From: Paenibacillaceae bacterium | Lineage (GTDB): Bacteria; Bacillota; Bacilli; Paenibacillales; Paenibacillaceae | Direction: 5' to 3' | NCBI GenBank assembly: GCA_004134985.1 | Contig: REGQ01000064.1 | Coordinates: 186,001 to 250,000 of the forward strand | Length of the DNA stretch: 64,000 bases | Shown here: positions 55,073-63,771 of the stretch, piece after piece | Numbering within the stretch: the first letter of the stretch is position 1 | Layout: every line of letters starts with the position of its first letter | Translations under genes and position numbers: made by a program | The notes under the pieces: generated by a model | The model's database searches: none | Seen by the model: only the letters and a program-made list of their open reading frames with translations | What the model was told of the DNA's origin: nothing

Positions 55073-56542
55073 ATGGACCATACCAAGACGCCGCTCTTCA
55101 GCGCGCTCCGCAAGCACGCCGAGAGCAATCCCGTGCAGTTTCACATTCCCGGTCATAAAAAAGGAATGGGCAGTGATCCTGAATTTCGGCAGTTTATTGG
55201 CGACAATGTGCTGTCGATCGATTTAATTAATATTGCACCGCTTGATGATTTGCATCAGCCAACCGGTGTAATCGAAGAAGCACAGAAATTAGCCGCGGAT
55301 GCGTTTGGCGCAGATTCCACCTATTTCTCCGTGCAGGGGACAAGCGGTGCAATTATGACGATGATTATGACGGTCTGCTCGCCTGGCGATAAAATTATCG
55401 TGCCGCGCAACATTCATAAATCGATTATGTCAGCGATAATTTTCGCTGGAGCAAGGCCAGTATTCCTTTCGCCAGCGCGGGATTCGAATCTGGGTATTGA
55501 TCATGGTATTACAACAAACGCTGTGCGCCGCGCTCTCAAACGGCATTCCGATGCCAAGGCCGTTCTTGTCATTAATCCGACTTATTACGGCATTTGCGCC
55601 GATCTGAAGGAAATCGTTGATATCGTGCACAGCTATGACATTCCTGTGCTGGTCGATGAAGCGCATGGGGTGTTAATTCATTTTAACGAGAAATTGCCGA
55701 TCTCTGCCATGCAAGCCGGAGCGGATATGGCTGCAACCAGTGTGCATAAACTGGGCGGCTCCATGACGCAAAGTTCGGTATTGAATATAAAAACCGATCG
55801 CATTAACCCGCAGCGTGTCAAAACAATTATCAGTATGCTGACCACTACATCGACCTCATACATTTTGTTAGGGTCGCTGGACACTTCGCGCCGCACGCTG
55901 GCCTTGAACGGACACAAGATTGCTGAAGAAGCGATTCGACTTGCCCACTATGCCCGCGGTGAGATTAACAAAATTCCCGGGCTGTACTGTTTCGGTGAAG
56001 AAATTCTCGGTGGCGAAGCGACTTTTGATTATGACCCGACCAAGTTGACCATCCATGTCCGGCATCTCGGCATTACCGGCTATGAGGTGGAGAACTGGCT
56101 GAGGGATCATTATAATCTGGAAGTTGAACTGAGCGATATGTACAACATTCTGTGTCTCGTCACACCGGGGGATACAGAAGCGCCGATTAATATTTTGCTG
56201 GATGCGCTTCGCAATTTGTCGGGACAATTTCATCTTGTAAATGAAGCAAAAGAGCTGATTATTAAAATTCCGGAAATTCCGCAGCTGTCGCTGACCCCGC
56301 GTGATGCATTCTATGCTGAAACGGAAGTGATCCCGTTCAAAGAGTCGGCAGGACGTATTATTGCCGAGTTTATCTATGTCTACCCGCCAGGCATTCCGAT
56401 TTTACTGCCCGGGGAAGTCATCTCGCAATCCAACATTGACTACATTATCGATCATGTCGAAGTTGGCCTGCCTGTCAAAGGACCCGAGGATCGCAGCATT
56501 CAATTCGTGAAAGTTATCGTTGAGGAAAATGCGATTTTCTAA
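55073..56542 (+). CDS. speA: Arginine decarboxylase (Orn/Lys/Arg decarboxylase family, SpeA type)
   Basis: 489 residues, the length of B. subtilis SpeA. It makes agmatine for polyamine synthesis, with PLP bound to Lys226 in TSVHKLGGS. The N-terminal HIPGHKKGMG (24-33) and LVDEAHG (193-199) sit near the cofactor, and YPPGIPILLPGE lies in the C-terminal domain. Arginine specificity is inferred from overall match; lysine decarboxylase (YaaO type) is an alternative. Monocistronic, with tRNA-Val downstream. Confidence 0.85.
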   Translation: MDHTKTPLFSALRKHAESNPVQFHIPGHKKGMGSDPEFRQFIGDNVLSIDLINIAPLDDLHQPTGVIEEAQKLAADAFGADSTYFSVQGTSGAIMTMIMTVCSPGDKIIVPRNIHKSIMSAIIFAGARPVFLSPARDSNLGIDHGITTNAVRRALKRHSDAKAVLVINPTYYGICADLKEIVDIVHSYDIPVLVDEAHGVLIHFNEKLPISAMQAGADMAATSVHKLGGSMTQSSVLNIKTDRINPQRVKTIISMLTTTSTSYILLGSLDTSRRTLALNGHKIAEEAIRLAHYARGEINKIPGLYCFGEEILGGEATFDYDPTKLTIHVRHLGITGYEVENWLRDHYNLEVELSDMYNILCLVTPGDTEAPINILLDALRNLSGQFHLVNEAKELIIKIPEIPQLSLTPRDAFYAETEVIPFKESAGRIIAEFIYVYPPGIPILLPGEVISQSNIDYIIDHVEVGLPVKGPEDRSIQFVKVIVEENAIF

Positions 56543-56703
56543 GCTATGCCATTAACCATTTGTACATTTGCAAATCAAACAGAGACGCCGATAAGCAGCA
56601 ACGAGCGCTTCATCCGCGCTTACCAATCTTATCGCGCCTCTGTACAACCTTCCGCTTTCTGCAGCACGCAAAAATATTCTCCCTATTTTTTTCTAAAAAA
56701 CTG

Positions 56704-56732
56704 TTGACTTTCTATTTGCAAATTGATATATT
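56704..56732 (+). promoter_or_regulatory. Sigma-A promoter of tRNA-Val
   Basis: TTGACT (56704-56709), 17-base spacer, TATATT (56727-56732), 19 bases before the tRNA. Confidence 0.8.
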
Positions 56733-56751
56733 ATTAATTGTTCCCAAACGC

Positions 56752-56824
56752 GATCTGTTAGCTCAGCTGGGAGAGCACCATCTTGACAGGGTGGGGGTCA
56801 GTGGTTCGAGCCCACTACAGATCA
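56752..56824 (+). tRNA. tRNA-Val (anticodon GAC)
   Basis: 73 bases. Acceptor stem GATCTGT/ACAGATC pairs fully, followed by discriminator A. D-loop GCTCAGCTGGGAGAGC, anticodon stem CCATC/GGTGG with loop TTGACAG (anticodon GAC), and T-arm GTGGTTCGAGCCCAC are all in place. The 3' CCA is not encoded. It is a single tRNA with its own promoter and terminator. Confidence 0.97.
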
Positions 56825-56828
56825 TACG

Positions 56829-56858
56829 AAAAAACCCTTGCGCTGCAAGGGTTTTTTG
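56829..56858 (+). terminator. Terminator after tRNA-Val
   Basis: AAAAAACCCTTGC-GCT-GCAAGGGTTTTTT directly after the tRNA. Read-through would reach aadK, 33 bases later. Confidence 0.9.
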
Positions 56859-56891
56859 CTGTTTATATTTTGAATAAGGAGCTGACTGCAC

Positions 56892-57770
56892 TTGCGAGAC
56901 GAACATGAAATGCTGGATCTGTTCCTCAGCTACGCCAGCAGCAACGAGCAAATTCGCGCTGTGACGCTGGAAGGTTCGCGGACAAATCCTAATGCGCCCA
57001 AAGATCTGCTGCAAGACTTTGATATCAGCTTTCATATTGCAGAAGCGGATATGAACTCCTTTATTAACACCCCCTCCTGGATTGACAGATTTGGCGAACG
57101 TTTGATTTTGCAGACGCCTGAAGCGATGGCCATGTTCCCCCCGGAATTGGGGCGAAGGTTTTCATACCTGATCATTTTTACAGACGGTAACAAGGCAGAC
57201 TTGACCTTGATTCCACTGGATGAAGCCGAGGAATACTGCAAGGAAGACAAGCTGATGCAGGTGCTGCTGGACAAGGATGGCATCTTTCCTGTGCTGCCTC
57301 CCTCCACCGATGAGGATTATCGGGTAAAACGCCCGTCGGTCGAATATTTCGCGGATTGCTGCAATGAGTTTTGGATGGTATCCACTTATGTGGCAAAAGG
57401 ATTATGGCGCAAAGAAATTTTGTTTGCGCAAGATCATCTCAGCCAGATCGCGCGGCCCATGCTTTTGAAGATGATCGAATGGAAAGTTGGACTCGATACG
57501 GATTTTTCGGTCAGCATCGGCAAGCACGGCAAATATTTGGAGAACTATATGACTGAGTACAATTGGGGTAAACTCATGTCTACTTTTGCTGGCGGTTCGT
57601 ATGAGGCAGTATGGGAAGCTTTATTTACCATGATTGAATTGTTTCGCAGTACGGCGAACGAGGTTGCCGATCGTTTGAATTATGTCTACCCTCTTGACGA
57701 GGACAACAACATCACACATTATTTAAAGCAAGTTCAACATTTAGAGCGGGGAGCGACCCGACTGTTTTGA
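56892..57770 (+). CDS. aadK: Aminoglycoside 6-adenylyltransferase (AadK-type)
   Basis: 292 residues. It adenylylates streptomycin at the 6 position. The TTG start at 56892, with AAGGAG upstream, yields MRDEHEMLDLFLSYA, matching AadK of B. subtilis (MRSEQEMMDIFL). The nucleotidyltransferase core is GSR (28-30), Asp42 and Asp44 in QDFDIS, and KADLTLI (about 96-102). Codon use and context look native, so this is more likely an intrinsic gene than acquired resistance. A terminator follows. Resistance phenotype is not shown by sequence alone. Confidence 0.9.
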   Translation: MRDEHEMLDLFLSYASSNEQIRAVTLEGSRTNPNAPKDLLQDFDISFHIAEADMNSFINTPSWIDRFGERLILQTPEAMAMFPPELGRRFSYLIIFTDGNKADLTLIPLDEAEEYCKEDKLMQVLLDKDGIFPVLPPSTDEDYRVKRPSVEYFADCCNEFWMVSTYVAKGLWRKEILFAQDHLSQIARPMLLKMIEWKVGLDTDFSVSIGKHGKYLENYMTEYNWGKLMSTFAGGSYEAVWEALFTMIELFRSTANEVADRLNYVYPLDEDNNITHYLKQVQHLERGATRLF

Positions 57771-57816
57771 ATGGCTGATCTGCAGTAGGCAGATCAGGTA
57801 AACGACGGTATAACTT

Positions 57817-57847
57817 AAAGTCTACGCTAGCCGGTAGACTTTTTTTG
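57817..57847 (+). terminator. Terminator after aadK
   Basis: AAAGTCTAC, loop GCTAGCCG, GTAGACTTTTTTT. Confidence 0.88.
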
Positions 57848-57945
57848 TCCTTCCTTACAACCATGACCCGCTATCGTTTGAGACCGGCAACGAATGTCCA
57901 TACTGTAGGTGTGCTTTACAATTCCTCGATTGGGAGTGAACAGCC

Positions 57946-58185
57946 ATGTACAGATGGGCGGTGCTTTCCATCTTGACGCTAGCAATGTTGTCGTGCGACC
58001 GGAGCGAGAATGCTATTCCTTCAGCCGGGCTGCCAGCCATGCCCGTATCCGTAATGGAGGAAGTTTATCCAGAATCGGTAACCCGTGATGTTTACCCGCT
58101 ATCCGATACGCCGCCGACAAGATATTCAGACAATCTGTCTGGTTCAACACCCGGACACTCGGATGGCGGACTTCGGGATGAGTAA
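57946..58185 (+). CDS. Possible small secreted lipoprotein
   Basis: 79 residues. The N-terminus MYRWAVLSILTLAMLSC looks like a lipoprotein signal ending in Cys17, although the lipobox (MLSC) is not typical. The rest is Pro/Ser/Asp-rich and probably unfolded. TGGGAG precedes the ATG. I do not recognise it. Alternative: a non-coding stretch between aadK and its neighbour. Moderate support from start, site and composition. Confidence 0.45.
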   Translation: MYRWAVLSILTLAMLSCDRSENAIPSAGLPAMPVSVMEEVYPESVTRDVYPLSDTPPTRYSDNLSGSTPGHSDGGLRDE

Positions 58186-58250
58186 CAGTAAGGCAACCGC
58201 TCGAAGCGACTAATAACGGCTTGAGATTCAGCTTGCCTTAGGGCAGCAAT

Positions 58251-58278
58251 AAGCTTCGCCTGTAATTCGGCGAAGCTT
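58251..58278. terminator. Terminator-like hairpin after the small lipoprotein gene
   Basis: AAGCTTCGCC, loop TGTAATTC, GGCGAAGCTT form a perfect ten-pair stem. The trailing sequence GTGTTTATTATA is only moderately U-rich. Confidence 0.6.
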
Positions 58279-58334
58279 GTGTTTATTATAACGAGACAAC
58301 AGCAACCAATTGCGATATGCCTTTATTCACTTTA

Positions 58335-58748
58335 TTATTTACGCGGGTTGTAGAATATCGTCCGTCCATTGAACAGTTTCAGCTCTGCTTTCAGTTGTTT
58401 GGCCAAATATTTGCAAAGCTCATTGCCCTTGGCCTTGTCGCCATGTGTAGCGTCCTCTGGCAATACCACTTGCACATAATGCTGCTGATCATGCTCACGA
58501 CTGCCTACACCAAACAGGATATAACGATACAGCGGCGCTTTCCCTTTTAGAAAAAACCATCGCTCTTCTTCTCCTGCCTTCGTCTCAATCGTATAAGGAA
58601 AAGCGGCATTTGCGTAATCCCAACCAATTTGTTGGCCTGTTAGTGATGTCTGCTGACGATAATGCTCAAGCCACTCCTTAATCCCTTGTAATGACAGTTT
58701 CTCCACAGATGAACCAGCAACAAAAGTAATATAGGCGCTTTGGCTCAC
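58335..58748 (-). CDS. Hypothetical protein, possibly DUF1885 family
   Basis: 137 residues. Starting at the GTG (58748), which follows GGGGGTGGAT, it reads MSQSAYITFVAGSSVEKLSLQGIKEWLEHYR. This resembles the short DUF1885 proteins of Bacillales, but I cannot confirm it. A central part (TKAGEEERWFFLKGKAPLYRYILFGVG) is strand-rich; the end has helical Lys/Leu-rich sequence. No membrane segment. A cre-like sequence TGAAAACGTTTTAC lies 42 bases upstream. Confidence 0.7.
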   Translation of the reverse strand: MSQSAYITFVAGSSVEKLSLQGIKEWLEHYRQQTSLTGQQIGWDYANAAFPYTIETKAGEEERWFFLKGKAPLYRYILFGVGSREHDQQHYVQVVLPEDATHGDKAKGNELCKYLAKQLKAELKLFNGRTIFYNPRK

Positions 58749-58789
58749 ACTATCCACCCCCACTAAGAGTAACAACATCATAGCAAAAA

Positions 58790-58803
58790 TGAAAACGTTT
58801 TAC
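58790..58803. promoter_or_regulatory. cre-like sequence
   Basis: TGAAAACGTTTTAC matches 12 of 14 cre consensus positions. It lies just upstream of the DUF1885-like gene, whose connection to carbon control is unknown. Confidence 0.35.
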
Positions 58804-58958
58804 AATGCTATCGGCAAGGGCAATCAACATCAGCAAGCCAGCAGGAAGTTCAGTTCATTCTTTTAAGCTGTTGCATGACTTGCTCAGCGATCTATTAATA
58901 AATATGAATATTCAGATAATTATTGCAGAGAGGAAACGACTTGTGTAACCCTCTCCTC

Positions 58959-59063
58959 TTACTCTTCGTCCCATTTGCGGGAATAAGCTTTTTTGGTAAC
59001 CCACAACAGGAGAAGCACCATGAAGACAATCATAATAAATGAAATCACGTATACAGTCGTCAA
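58959..59063 (-). CDS. Small single-pass membrane protein, 34 residues
   Basis: Too short for standard gene calling. From a TTG at 59063, with AAAGGGTG upstream, the frame reads MTTVYVISFIMIVFMVLLLL, then WVTKKAYSRKWDEE and stop. It has one hydrophobic helix (about residues 4-22) and a charged C-terminal tail, like many small Bacillus membrane proteins. A competing frame on the plus strand starts with a good site (AGGAGAAGCACC) at 59020, but its product is not protein-like. I favour the minus strand. Confidence 0.6.
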   Translation of the reverse strand: MTTVYVISFIMIVFMVLLLLWVTKKAYSRKWDEE

Positions 59064-59246
59064 CTTGCTTTCACCCTTTCTTGACATTAACCTTGGACCA
59101 TACGCTGCCCACTCTTCATTTTATATGAGCCTATCGAGCTATAAAGTCATTTTTTATGTCAAAAATGTGACATTTCCGAGTCTATGCATGTTCTTCCCCT
59201 ATCTTGCCATACTAAAGGGATGTTTCAAATCCAAGGAGGAACTACA

Positions 59247-59504
59247 ATGACTGAATTCAACTCATTCAACAACAATGAGGAACGCGAACGTATCGTCGCT
59301 GTTCAAAAGAATGGCGATGGCGATCTTACTGCTTTTCAAACGTCATCAGGACGCACCTTGCAGTATAATGAAGCGCTCCAGGAAGTTCAGGCCGGGCACA
59401 TTGCCGGCGTTAACGCATTTAAAGGCAGAGATGGCGAAACCTACATTCGCGGCGATGCCGATGGCGACCCTTCCAACAACCTGGATCAACTGCCACTTTT
59501 CTAA
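59247..59504 (+). CDS. DUF3892-type small protein
   Basis: 85 residues. AAGGAGG lies just before the ATG. The sequence (IVAVQKNGDGDLTAFQTSSGRTLQYNEALQEVQAG, then HIAGVNAFKGRDGETYIRGDADG) fits the DUF3892 pattern of small acidic proteins of unknown role in Bacillales. The N-terminus is Asn/Ser-rich. It ends before a strong terminator. Confidence 0.8.
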   Translation: MTEFNSFNNNEERERIVAVQKNGDGDLTAFQTSSGRTLQYNEALQEVQAGHIAGVNAFKGRDGETYIRGDADGDPSNNLDQLPLF

Positions 59505-59549
59505 TCCAACACAGCGCGAACGTCACCTGAATCCAGGACAAATTCCCAA

Positions 59550-59584
59550 GAAAAGCCCGCTGCTCACCGCAGCGGGCTTTTCTT
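59550..59584. terminator. Bidirectional terminator
   Basis: GAAAAGCCCGCTGC-TCACC-GCAGCGGGCTTTTC serves the DUF3892-type gene on the plus strand and can serve the MBL gene on the minus strand. Confidence 0.88.
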
Positions 59585-59649
59585 CACGTTAGAGCTTGTA
59601 CAATTGAAGATTGCTATCCATGCCTTGGTGCATGCTAGGATGCGTCAGG

Positions 59650-60378
59650 CTACAGCTCATACACATGATGCTGTTCTACAAAACGCATCTGACCGGTCTT
59701 GCCTATATAGTCGGATTTGTCATCCGCGTAGTGCATTAGCCAGATCAAACGCTGCACGTCCTCCGGAAGCTGGAGCAGCTCCTCTAGACTGGCATGCACT
59801 GTCCCTGGAGACTGCAGCTGGCAATCATGATAAATAAGACGGCAGCCCCGTTCTTCAATTAAATGCTTCAGCAATTCCGGATGATAGCGCATATCGGCTG
59901 TATAGAAGAAATAATCATTGATATACAAGGAATAGCTGGTTTTGCCTGGGATATGCGGCGTCTGGATCAGCTCAACTTTCAAATTAGGGAACAGTTGTGT
60001 CGCTTCCCCTTCCTTGAGCAGCACAATATCGAAAAAATCATCCATTGCTTGCCACTCGCCCTGTGTCAGCCCGCCCTTTAATGTATTTTCCCATAGCGGT
60101 CCTGCAAGCTTCTCCGCTACATATAATAGAGGCTTGCGATCGTACTGGAACTTCATGCGAAATGCAAATTCCTCGAGTCCGCCAACATGATCTGCATGAA
60201 TATGCGTAACCAAAATGGCGTCAACATCGTTTGGCGTCTTCCCCAGTTGGTGCAGAGCAGCTGCTGCTGTTACACCGCAATCAATCATGAGCGTGCAGTC
60301 GTCCACATGCAGTAACGCATTATTGTTATAGTACTTTTTGGCAAATGCGCTGCCCGTTCCGATCATCTGTATATTCAA
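59650..60378 (-). CDS. Metallo-beta-lactamase-fold hydrolase
   Basis: 242 residues. The metal site HxHxDH is His59, His61, Asp63, His64 (THIHADHVGG), with a later PHIPGKTSYSLYI and ADMRYH segment. The fold is close to the small RNase Z/PqqB-like hydrolases, but the RNase Z-specific arm is not evident. Substrate is unknown. The ATG at 60378 has GGGGGG upstream. Divergent from the secreted stalk protein. Confidence 0.88.
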   Translation of the reverse strand: MNIQMIGTGSAFAKKYYNNNALLHVDDCTLMIDCGVTAAAALHQLGKTPNDVDAILVTHIHADHVGGLEEFAFRMKFQYDRKPLLYVAEKLAGPLWENTLKGGLTQGEWQAMDDFFDIVLLKEGEATQLFPNLKVELIQTPHIPGKTSYSLYINDYFFYTADMRYHPELLKHLIEERGCRLIYHDCQLQSPGTVHASLEELLQLPEDVQRLIWLMHYADDKSDYIGKTGQMRFVEQHHVYEL

Positions 60379-60531
60379 CTTGCCGCTCCCCCCGAAAGAT
60401 CATTTCTTAAAATTTAACATTTTTTATTAAAAAATAAAAGATGCCTGATCAGAAAAAAAAAATCGCAGCGCAACTTTGATTTGAATGGCGAGTATAACTT
60501 TACAACCAGATTCAAATGGAGGTAGCTACAT

Positions 60532-61098
60532 ATGAAGTTCAAACGATTTTTAGTTGTTCTGCTGGTCATAACAATATGGAGCGGTACGATGGTTGCCGCG
60601 AGTGCCGCCAGTCAAAAAGTCCGAGTATTTGTCAATGGAAACGAGCTGAGTGATGGCGGGTTGTTGGATGAAGGAACGACTTATTTGCCCTTGCGCGCAA
60701 TATCCAATACACTGCAATCGTTAATTGTCTGGGATGACAATACAAAACGAATTCAAGTATATAAACCGAATGTTCATATGTTCCTCTTTCAAAACCAAAA
60801 AGTATTTGGCAATGTTGACAAGGACAGCCGGATTACCTTCAATGTAATGGCACAGGTGGACAATTTAAAAGCAGACATCAGTGCATTGAAAATTGTCATT
60901 GCCGACCCTTCAGGCAAAGAAGAATTAATTCAATCACAGGATGTTGTCGGCAAAGCGAAGGATAACTTTTGGTTCCCCACCAAAGAAATCCGCTACCACT
61001 TTTCCTCTGGGGGGAAATATGCGGTTCGCTGCTATATGAAACTGGGCTCAAACGATGATTGGGTGCTCGTTTCAGAAAAAACAATCAGTGCGGAATAA
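60532..61098 (+). CDS. Secreted copper amine oxidase N-terminal (stalk) domain protein
   Basis: 188 residues. A signal peptide (FLVVLLVITIWSGTMVAASAASQ) directs export. The stalk domain follows (about 27-82): VRVFVNGNELSDGGLLDEGTTYLPLRAISNTLQSLIVWDDN, a common cell-wall module in Paenibacillus. The C-terminal ~100 residues are strand-rich (ITFNVMAQVDNLKADISALKIVI, YAVRCYMKLG) and may be an Ig-like fold. Function unknown. GGAGG precedes the start. Confidence 0.85.
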   Translation: MKFKRFLVVLLVITIWSGTMVAASAASQKVRVFVNGNELSDGGLLDEGTTYLPLRAISNTLQSLIVWDDNTKRIQVYKPNVHMFLFQNQKVFGNVDKDSRITFNVMAQVDNLKADISALKIVIADPSGKEELIQSQDVVGKAKDNFWFPTKEIRYHFSSGGKYAVRCYMKLGSNDDWVLVSEKTISAE

Positions 61099-61185
61099 TT
61101 TGCCCCCTCTTTCCTGTTTGACCAAGGGTAAAGAACATGTTACGATACGTTGGATAACGAATATTGATTGAAATGGGGTATTACG

Positions 61186-61494
61186 TTGAGCGAGCACAAA
61201 CATGACGATAATTGCGGATGCGGTCATGATCATGAGCAAGAAGAACATGTATTTATGGTAAGCGATGAAGATGGCGTAGAACGTGAGATGGTAATGGTAT
61301 TTACATTTGAGTCAGAAAATCAAGTGTATGCCGTACTGCTGGATCGCAATAATCCGGAATCTGACGGCATTATCTTCCGCATTGAAGAAGAAAACGACGA
61401 AGCGTTCCTGGTCGGTATCGAAGATGACCAAGAATGGGATCGCGTTACTAAAATTTATGAAGAAATTGCATTGCAAGAGAATAACTCTCAATAA
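61186..61494 (+). CDS. YrzB-like protein (DUF1292)
   Basis: 102 residues. The DUF1292 core MVMVFTFESENQVYAVLL and EAFLVGIEDDQEWDRV match the small conserved protein found in the alaS-yrzB region of Firmicutes, although here the neighbours differ. The first 20 residues are His/Asp/Cys-rich (HKHDDNCGCGHDHEQEEH) and could bind a metal. The start is a TTG at 61186 with TGGGGT upstream; TTG at 61168 lacks a site. Confidence 0.85.
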   Translation: MSEHKHDDNCGCGHDHEQEEHVFMVSDEDGVEREMVMVFTFESENQVYAVLLDRNNPESDGIIFRIEEENDEAFLVGIEDDQEWDRVTKIYEEIALQENNSQ

Positions 61495-61506
61495 TTGCAA
61501 TGTTAG

Positions 61507-61541
61507 CGAGCCGTTCTGTTATCAGAACGGCTCGTATTATT
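61507..61541 (+). terminator. Terminator after the YrzB-like gene
   Basis: GAGCCGTTCT, loop GTTATC, AGAACGGCTC then GTATTATTTT; ten-pair stem, moderate U-tract. Confidence 0.8.
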
Positions 61542-61655
61542 TTGTCAAACAATACGAATCCTTAGCACAATTATTTTATTTGCGAAACCACAGCCGTTCG
61601 GACCGCGTATAAATAGGAAACTGAAATCAGCTTTTGACTTAAAGGAGGATTATCC

Positions 61656-62321
61656 ATGTCCATATTCAAAAGATTGCGTGATCTTACCCTGTCCAACGTC
61701 TATTCATTAATTGAGAAAGCCGAAGATCCGGTTAAACTAACCGATCAGTATATTCGCGATATGCAAGCCGATCTCGAAGATGCCGAGAAGGCTGTCGCTT
61801 CGCAAATTGCAATTGAGAAAAAATTCAAGCTGCTCTACGATGAGCAGGCCGCACTTGTACAAAGACGGACTGATCAGGCCCATATTGCCGCCCAGGCACA
61901 AAATATCGATCTCGCCCGCCGTGCGCTGGAAGAGAAGAACGCAGCTGAGCAAAAAATGAATGAGTATAGTGTTCATTACGACCAGAACAAGGCCGCGGCA
62001 GACAATCTGCGGGAAAAACTGCAGGATATGCGCAAGCAGCTGACAGAAATGAAAAACAAACGCGAAATATTAAATGCCCGCTACAATGCTGCAAAAGCAC
62101 AAAATGAAATTAACCGTGCCATGAACGGCTTTGGCACAGATACAGCCGCAGCTGGTCTTAAAAGAATGGAAGAGAAAATGCTTAGCATGGAAGCACAAGC
62201 CGAAGCAAGCAATGAACTGAACAACAAAGGCAAATCGCTTGATGATGAATTTGAAAAGCTGGGCAGCAACAAAGCAGTGGAAGATGAACTCGCCGCCTTG
62301 TTGAAACAGTACGAAAAATAA
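61656..62321 (+). CDS. pspA: PspA/IM30 family protein
   Basis: 221 residues, helical coiled coil throughout. PspA/LiaH proteins form oligomers at stressed membranes. The N-terminal amphipathic helix is MSIFKRLRDLTLSNVYSLI; the family core VKLTDQYIRDMQADLEDAEKAVASQIA follows. Length and pattern fit. AAAGGAGG lies upstream. No Lia- or Psp-type regulator is encoded nearby. Confidence 0.9.
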   Translation: MSIFKRLRDLTLSNVYSLIEKAEDPVKLTDQYIRDMQADLEDAEKAVASQIAIEKKFKLLYDEQAALVQRRTDQAHIAAQAQNIDLARRALEEKNAAEQKMNEYSVHYDQNKAAADNLREKLQDMRKQLTEMKNKREILNARYNAAKAQNEINRAMNGFGTDTAAAGLKRMEEKMLSMEAQAEASNELNNKGKSLDDEFEKLGSNKAVEDELAALLKQYEK

Positions 62322-62342
62322 AGACGAGATTCGTTTACAAGC

Positions 62343-62389
62343 AAAAAGGGGCATTCTGTCAGGTTCATACCTGAGGAAGGCCCTTTTTG
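62343..62389 (+). terminator. Terminator-like hairpin after pspA
   Basis: AAAAAGGGGC and GGCCCTTTTT form an imperfect stem around an inner CAGGT/ACCTG hairpin. Confidence 0.6.
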
Positions 62390-62525
62390 TCTCTTAGTAT
62401 TCGGTTGAAAACCCTCTCTCACGCCCCATAGCCATGTCCCACCCACTCACCAGAAGATAAGCAAAAAAATCCATGAGAGGCAATTCTGAAGCGTCTGAGA
62501 AGATTATCCACTCACCAAGCAGACC

Positions 62526-63221
62526 TTATTGTGTGATGTCGCTTTCCAGCGACTGAATTTGCCAGTCAATCGGTGCTTTTCCAATCGATTGAAGAAAGGC
62601 ATTTGCCCGCGAGAATGGACGGCTCCCGAAAAACCCGCGATGCGCCGCAAATGGGCTTGGATGTGCAGAAGTGATAACACAATGCTTCTCCTCATTGATA
62701 AACGCCGCCTTGTCCTGGGCATGCTTGCCCCAGAGGATAAAGACAACCGGGGTATCCCGCTCATTAAGTGCATGGATAATACGATCGGTAAACTGCTCCC
62801 ATCCGAGACCATGATGAGAATTAGCCTTGCTGGCCTGCACGGTAAGCACAGCATTCAGCAGCAGTACACCCTGCTTTGCCCAATCAATCAAATAGCCATG
62901 ATTCGGAATCGAACAGCCCAGATCTTCCTGCAATTCCTTATAAATATTTTTCAATGATGGCGGAACACGCACGCCAGGCTGCACTGAAAAGCTTAGTCCA
63001 TGAGCCTGGTTCGGTCCGTGATACGGATCTTGTCCCAAAATAACAACGCTCGTGTCTGCAAAGGACGTGTAATGAAGCGCATTAAAAATATCATGCATAT
63101 TGGGAAAAATGGTTTGGTTGCGATACTCTTCAGCGATATGCGTTCTTAACTTGCGATAATACGGCTGCTCCAGTTCAGACTGAAGCAATTCGGCCCAATC
63201 ATTTTGGAAAATAGCTGCCAT
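62526..63221 (-). CDS. ung: Uracil-DNA glycosylase
   Basis: 231 residues. It removes uracil from DNA. The catalytic loop GQDPYHG (63-69, Asp65), the [11 protein letters not shown] segment and [13 protein letters not shown] with the catalytic His are present. Length and motifs are typical of family 1 Ung. AGGAGAA precedes the start. Confidence 0.97.
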   Translation of the reverse strand: MAAIFQNDWAELLQSELEQPYYRKLRTHIAEEYRNQTIFPNMHDIFNALHYTSFADTSVVILGQDPYHGPNQAHGLSFSVQPGVRVPPSLKNIYKELQEDLGCSIPNHGYLIDWAKQGVLLLNAVLTVQASKANSHHGLGWEQFTDRIIHALNERDTPVVFILWGKHAQDKAAFINEEKHCVITSAHPSPFAAHRGFFGSRPFSRANAFLQSIGKAPIDWQIQSLESDITQ

Positions 63222-63430
63222 CAGTATGTTCTCCTAAGTCAAATTTTATTTATAAGCTGCCTTTATATTATAGGCGATCGTTTTCTTGGTAACAATAAGA
63301 AGATCACATCTCTGGATAACGCTGCCATCTGTACAAGTCCTTGCGCGCAGCAATCGGCTTATTGACACATTTCATGAAAAAAGTTATGCTTACAAGGCAT
63401 TTGTTAAACTAATGAAGTAGGTGGGACAAC

Positions 63431-63691
63431 ATGGCTTTTAAACCGGTTATTAAACAGATCGAAGCTTCTGACCAGAACGAAGACACTGGCTTGCATCAAT
63501 TTATCATTACCTTGTCAGATCATTCCAAATGCCGTCTATTCTTCAGTAAAAATCCGGACTGGAAGATTATCGGTGTCAATCGCCTTTTGAATATTCCCTG
63601 CCCAATTTGTCGAAAAGACTACTATTGCAATTGCATGAGCAATTACGCCCAGGAATTCGAACAGCAGGTGCTGAGCAGGAACTTGATCTGA
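63431..63691 (+). CDS. Hypothetical small protein with C-terminal cysteine cluster
   Basis: 86 residues, unrecognised. The first 50 residues are a mixed alpha/beta stretch. A cysteine cluster follows: CPICRKDYYCNC (residues about 56-67) could hold zinc. GTAGGTGGGACAAC lies before the ATG. A strong hairpin with A/T tails follows. Confidence 0.7.
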   Translation: MAFKPVIKQIEASDQNEDTGLHQFIITLSDHSKCRLFFSKNPDWKIIGVNRLLNIPCPICRKDYYCNCMSNYAQEFEQQVLSRNLI

Positions 63692-63700
63692 TTCGCCTTT

Positions 63701-63739
63701 GCAAATAACCGCCCGATCTGTGATCGGACGGTTATTTGC
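63701..63739. terminator. Bidirectional terminator
   Basis: AAATAACCG and CGGTTATTT, with inner CCGATC/GATCGG, form a long stem between convergent genes. Confidence 0.8.
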
Positions 63740-63771
63740 GTTTGGGGTACTGCCACAACTGCCTGTACGGA

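Noticed and set aside
56752-57770. tRNA-linked resistance island
   Set aside because: No integrase, no repeated tRNA end and no mobile genes; aadK matches the native Bacillus type.
59020-59250. Plus-strand frame starting MKTIIINEITY after AGGAGAAG
   Set aside because: The ribosome site looks good, but the product lacks protein-like pattern after 25 residues and overlaps the more convincing 34-residue membrane protein on the other strand.
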